From positions 25,226 through 32,021 of the forward strand of contig NZ_JACXJG010000013.1 of the NCBI RefSeq assembly GCF_014904065.1: a stretch of 6,796 bases of DNA, read 5' to 3'. Made by a program: the position numbers and the translations under genes. Below, piece by piece: positions 6,059 through 6,796 of this stretch. The notes below the pieces were generated by a model. The model was not told the DNA's origin and did not search any database. It saw only the letters and a program-made list of their open reading frames with translations. This stretch comes from Gulosibacter sediminis (GTDB lineage: Bacteria > Actinomycetota > Actinomycetes > Actinomycetales > Microbacteriaceae). Each line of letters begins with the position of its first letter. The stretch's first letter is position 1.

Positions 6059-6601
6059 TTACTCGCCGGTTTCGCCGTCGATCGACTCGCGCAGCAGGTC
6101 GGCGTGGCCGTTGTGGCGGGCGTACTCCTCGATAAGGTGCACGAGGATCCAGCGCAGCGAGACTGGATCCTCGCCTTTCCAGATCTCATAGCTCGAGTCG
6201 AGCGCGGCGACGCGGCCGCGCTCGCCCGTCACGTGGTTGATGACCGCGCACGATGCGTCGACGGATGCCCGCCAGAGTTCGCGAAGCTCGTCGCCCGACG
6301 TCGTGCTCACGAGGTGCCAGTCGGCGTCGTAGTCGGCCTGCCAGTCGGTGCTCGCCCAGGGCTCGTTGGAACTGCCGCCGACGTGCTGGGCGAGCCAGTT
6401 GTCTTCGACGTAGGCGAGGTGCGCGAGCATGCCGCCGAGCGACATCGTGCTCGGCGGGAGCGTCTGGCGGAGCTGCTCGTCGGTGAGCGATCGTGTCTTC
6501 CACTCGAGCGTGTCGCGCTGGAAGCCCAGGAAGCCGATCAGGGTCTCGTATTCGTCGCCGGTGAAGGGAGGTTCGGTGCGTCCGTGGTCGTCGATCGTCA
6601 T
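6059..6601 (-). CDS. DinB / DUF664 family protein (putative metal-binding)
   Basis: A 180-residue soluble protein of the DinB four-helix-bundle superfamily. Its marks are the helix RDTLEWKTRSLTDEQLRQ (29-46), SLGGMLAHLAYVEDNWL (54-70) with H61, and the C-terminal LRWILVHLIEEYARHNGHADLLRE (149-172) with H155, E159, H163 and H166. A His in helix 2 plus an E-x3-H pair (E159, H163) matches the metal-ligand pattern of mycothiol-dependent maleylpyruvate isomerase-type proteins. Some actinobacterial members are thought to be thiol transferases, but the substrate here cannot be stated. The frame is open to 6691; the ATG at 6601 is preferred because the domain follows directly and the upstream stretch is His/Pro-rich without family character. 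There is no Shine-Dalgarno, but CAAACT lies exactly 7 nt upstream, suggesting a leaderless start. It lies 144 bp upstream of E1 alpha on the same strand. Confidence 0.85.
   Translation of the reverse strand: MTIDDHGRTEPPFTGDEYETLIGFLGFQRDTLEWKTRSLTDEQLRQTLPPSTMSLGGMLAHLAYVEDNWLAQHVGGSSNEPWASTDWQADYDADWHLVSTTSGDELRELWRASVDASCAVINHVTGERGRVAALDSSYEIWKGEDPVSLRWILVHLIEEYARHNGHADLLRESIDGETGE
6142..6173. repeat. Perfect 11-bp inverted repeat inside the DinB-type gene
   Basis: CGAGGATCCAG (6142-6152) and CTGGATCCTCG (6163-6173) are exact reverse complements around a 10-nt loop. They lie about 80 nt before the stop codon, over codons for DPVSLRWIL. Each arm contains the palindrome GGATCC. The repeat could form an mRNA hairpin; it may be a by-product of conserved codons. 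Confidence 0.6.
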
Positions 6602-6690
6602 GCGGGTGAGTTTGGCACGGTGGGGTGGGTGGGTGTGGTGTGTGCCGGGCCGAAGTCCGCCATCAGCCGCCCGCATCTCGGCCCGGAGCA

Positions 6691-6783
6691 AAGTCGTTGG
6701 CTCGTGGTGAAGTCATTCCGAGCGCCAGACAACGCTGCGTACCGGCGCCGAAAAATGTCGGAGGCTCGTGGTGAGGTAGTTCC
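6691..6783. repeat. Imperfect ~29-bp direct repeat, two copies, 64-bp period
   Basis: Copy 1 (6691-6719) and copy 2 (6755-6783) match at 23 of 29 positions by eye, around an identical core GGCTCGTGGTGA (6699-6710 and 6763-6774) and a shared TTCC end. With a 1-nt shift, CCAGA recurs after each copy. The repeats fill the gene-free right end of the window (6602-6796), where I find no supported coding region or RNA gene. More copies could lie beyond the edge. Confidence 0.6.
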
Positions 6784-6796
6784 ACTCCCCCAGAAT

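Noticed and set aside
6691..6783. CRISPR array
   Set aside because: Only two imperfect copies with a 35-nt interval and no cas genes in the window.
1..6796. Novel multi-gene system, mobile element or defence island
   Set aside because: No transposase, integrase, phage, toxin-antitoxin or nuclease-like gene was recognised; composition is uniform and the genes are ordinary actinobacterial families.

Overview
The window is chromosomal DNA from a high-GC actinobacterium. Third codon positions are almost all G or C, leaderless-looking starts sit beside strong Shine-Dalgarno starts, and the 2-oxoacid dehydrogenase subunits are of the actinobacterial BkdABC kind. The general character suggests Microbacteriaceae, but that family placement is an impression and not a proof. 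All genes but one lie on the minus strand.

Layout: (1) 1-203 (-) is the N-terminus of an aquaporin/MIP channel cut by the window edge. (2) 366-1136 (-) is a DUF1345-type integral membrane protein. (3) 1290-2366 (+) is an acyltransferase-3 family membrane enzyme, divergent from gene 2. Both divergent genes have the same TACCCT-N7-ATG arrangement expected of leaderless transcripts. (4) 5914 down to 2311 (-) is a compact three-gene operon for a branched-chain-type 2-oxoacid dehydrogenase: E1 alpha, E1 beta and E2. Both internal junctions have the form TGA-N2-ATG with the ribosome binding site inside the end of the preceding gene. The end of the E2 gene overlaps the convergent acyltransferase gene by 56 bp, and a GC-rich hairpin lies just past the E2 stop. 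(5) 6059-6601 (-) is a DinB/DUF664-type protein with a possible metal site. (6) 6602-6796 has no gene but carries an imperfect ~29-bp direct repeat with a 64-bp period.

Function: the operon would make the E1 heterotetramer (thiamine diphosphate-dependent decarboxylation) and the lipoylated E2 core (acyl transfer to CoA). It would yield branched-chain acyl-CoAs for catabolism or for priming iso/anteiso fatty acids. The E3 dihydrolipoamide dehydrogenase is not in the window and must be supplied from elsewhere. The other genes look like unrelated housekeeping or envelope genes.

I see no CRISPR array, mobile element, phage gene, tRNA, rRNA or clear novel multi-gene system. The observations most worth following are non-coding: an exact 13-bp direct repeat with 32-bp period ahead of the bkd operon, the paired leaderless promoters, the convergent overlap with its hairpin, and the intergenic repeat at the right edge.
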